A stretch of 7,384 nt of DNA from Methylomonas sp. (GTDB lineage Bacteria > Pseudomonadota > Gammaproteobacteria > Methylococcales > Methylomonadaceae): positions 1 through 7,384 of the forward strand of contig JALSLS010000434.1 of the NCBI GenBank assembly GCA_026988195.1. The letters are read 5' to 3'. Positions 6,512-7,384 of this stretch are shown here, one piece after another; the stretch's first letter is position 1, and the number at the start of each line of letters is the position of its first letter. The position numbers were made by a program, and so were the translations under genes. The notes under the pieces are model-generated. The model made no database searches. It had not been told where the DNA came from and saw nothing but the letters and a program-made list of their open reading frames with translations.

Positions 6512-6579
6512 ATAGGGTGTACTGAGGAACGAAGCGCATCAATAGCCGTCGATGCGCCTCCTACGTCGGCACATCCTAT
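6512..6579 (+). repeat. 68-bp hairpin repeat downstream of oadB
   Basis: ATAGGGTGTAC (from 6512) pairs imperfectly with the segment ending ACATCCTAT (6579), and GAAGCGCATC (6531-6540) with GATGCGCCTC (6551-6560). The innermost GCGCATC/GATGCGC is perfect around a 10-nt loop. It starts 19 nt after the oadB stop and no T-tract follows. It could end or protect the oadB message, or be a dispersed hairpin repeat. It lacks the centre shared by the four larger elements. The stretch from 6580 to 6719 that follows shows only a few short repeated words (GGTATAAA, AACTAGA) and no gene. Confidence 0.65.
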
Positions 6580-6719
6580 AAAGTTGATAACCATAAATAG
6601 GGAAAGGAAAGTAGGTATAAAGCGGCTGATTTCGACAGCTTGGTATAAACCTCAACTAGATTGGTATTGTAGATCTGACTGGCAAAATATAACTAGACCT
6701 ACATAGCTTATTTATACCC

Positions 6720-6931
6720 TTAGGCAACTGGCAATAAATAACCTACCCAGGTTGTGCAGATTTTTTTTCTGCTCAAATCATCTCAAGAGGCGCGAAGCAC
6801 ATGGATGTGCAAGTGTCGCTTGAAGTAGGATGCTGGTTGCGACCATAGCCAGCTACGTAACGATTGAGATGGTTTGAGCAGGGATAAAAAAGCCAGTAAG
6901 GTGGGTAGGTTATTTGTTGCTGGTTGCCTTA
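6720..6931 (+). repeat. 212-bp palindromic element, type A copy 2, with internal insertion
   Basis: Outside one 51-nt block, this is nearly identical to the element at 2445-2607, in the same orientation. Differences are a few single bases and a 2-nt change in the T-tract. The arms are the same (TAGGCAACTGGCAATAAAT on the left, GGTTATTTGTTGCTGGTTGCC on the right), with TTA at both borders. ACGTAAC (6855-6861) is again followed after 24 nt by an A-tract. The right end (6931) directly abuts the stop codon of the AGCS gene (6934-6932). It lies between the convergent ends of oadB and that gene and may help terminate transcription from either side. Confidence 0.85.
6794..6844 (+). other. 51-nt insertion within the conserved centre of the type A element
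   Basis: Compared with the copy at 2445-2607, 51 extra nt fall between GGCGC (6789-6793) and ATAGCCAGCTACG (from 6845), that is, inside the conserved 23-nt centre. The block contains a hairpin GCACAT-GG-ATGTGC (6797-6810). Its end forms a quasi-palindrome with the adjoining centre: GCTGG (6832-6836) with CCAGC (6849-6853), and TGGT with ACCA inside it. No flanking target duplication is evident. A deletion from the other copy is the alternative reading, but the uninterrupted centre is also present in the type B and C elements. Confidence 0.7.
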
Positions 6932-7384
6932 CTATTTCAAATATTCTCGAGTCATCTTAAAAACCACAGGGCTTAATAAACCCAAAGCAATTAAGTTTGG
7001 TACCGCCATCAAGCCATTCATTACATCCGCCATCAACCAGATAATACCCAGCTTCCCCATTGCTCCAACCGGAATAGCACATAACCATAAGATACGATAA
7101 GGCCAAATAACTCGAGTACCCAATAAGAACTCAGCACAACGTTCGCCATAGTAACTCCAGCCTAAAATGGTCGTAAAAGCAAAAACCACCAAGCCAAAGA
7201 CCACAATATACCCACCCCATCCAGGTATCGCTATATTAAAGGCTAAGGTAGATAACACAGCCCCTGTTTCACCGCTAGACCAAGCACCTGTAGTGATAAT
7301 AACCAAAGCAGTCATAGTACAAATAAGCAAAGTATCAATAAAGGTACCCAGCATCGCAACCATACCTTGCTGAACAGGGCTGTT
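6932..7384 (-). CDS. Sodium:alanine/glycine symporter (AGCS family), C-terminal part
   Basis: The frame is open from the window edge to a TAG at 6934-6932, giving the last 150 residues. The first seven codons before the internal ATG at 7361-7363 read NSPVQQG, continuing a coding sequence, so that ATG is not the true start. Family markers are GTFIDTLLICTMTALVI, then FTTILGWSYYGERCAEFLLG, then a Trp-Pro-Tyr-Arg turn. A final pair of hydrophobic segments includes GIIWLMADVMNGLMAVPN and ends VVFKMTREYLK. AGCS (AlsT/DagA) proteins import alanine or glycine with Na+ in the inner membrane. The substrate cannot be assigned from this part. It converges on oadB, and a palindromic element touches its stop codon. 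Confidence 0.92.
   Translation of the reverse strand, partial: NSPVQQGMVAMLGTFIDTLLICTMTALVIITTGAWSSGETGAVLSTLAFNIAIPGWGGYIVVFGLVVFAFTTILGWSYYGERCAEFLLGTRVIWPYRILWLCAIPVGAMGKLGIIWLMADVMNGLMAVPNLIALGLLSPVVFKMTREYLK

Noticed and set aside
6580..6719. Possible further degenerate palindrome (GGTATAAA near 6616 and TTTATACC near 6711)
   Set aside because: Only about 8 bp pair convincingly; the remainder does not align on either strand.
2445..6931. CRISPR array
   Set aside because: The recurring unit is a palindrome centre spaced hundreds of bases to kilobases apart with genes between, not short regular repeats and spacers.

Overview
The window comes from an AT-rich gammaproteobacterium, probably marine or otherwise sodium-dependent. 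The evidence is the protein content: an oadGAB sodium-pumping oxaloacetate decarboxylase set resembling those of Vibrio and Klebsiella, a Na+/amino-acid symporter of the AGCS family, and gammaproteobacterial-type ApeB and MsrB. The genus cannot be fixed from this sequence alone.

Layout. On the minus strand at the left edge lies the first 82 codons of a YfiR/DUF4154-family periplasmic protein (1-246), running off the window. After a gap holding a 190-bp inverted repeat come msrB and apeB, overlapping by ATGA and reading leftward (2337 to 644). Diverging rightward from about 2690 are oadG (2729-2983), oadA (3276-5051) and oadB (5369-6493). Converging on oadB from the right edge is the C-terminal part of an AGCS symporter (7384-6932, minus strand).

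How the genes fit together. OadA is the biotin-carrying carboxyltransferase, OadB the membrane decarboxylase and Na+ pump, and OadG the small membrane subunit that joins them. Their active-site residues are intact. The Na+ gradient they build could drive the neighbouring AGCS transporter, which is an inference from position only. msrB and apeB form a translationally coupled pair for protein repair and peptide turnover.

The most unusual content is non-coding. Every gap between genes carries a palindromic element. Four of them (2445-2607, 3020-3184, 5072-5250, 6720-6931) have arms of three unrelated sequences, yet share a nearly invariant 23-nt centre. In all four, an A/T tract lies exactly 24 nt from one side of that centre. 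Conserved centre with freely diverging but self-complementary arms is the reverse of an ordinary MITE. In two of the sequence types, arm mismatches fall almost entirely as G-T wobbles on one strand. One copy has 51 nt inserted inside the conserved centre. Two of these palindromes interrupt the oadGAB operon itself.
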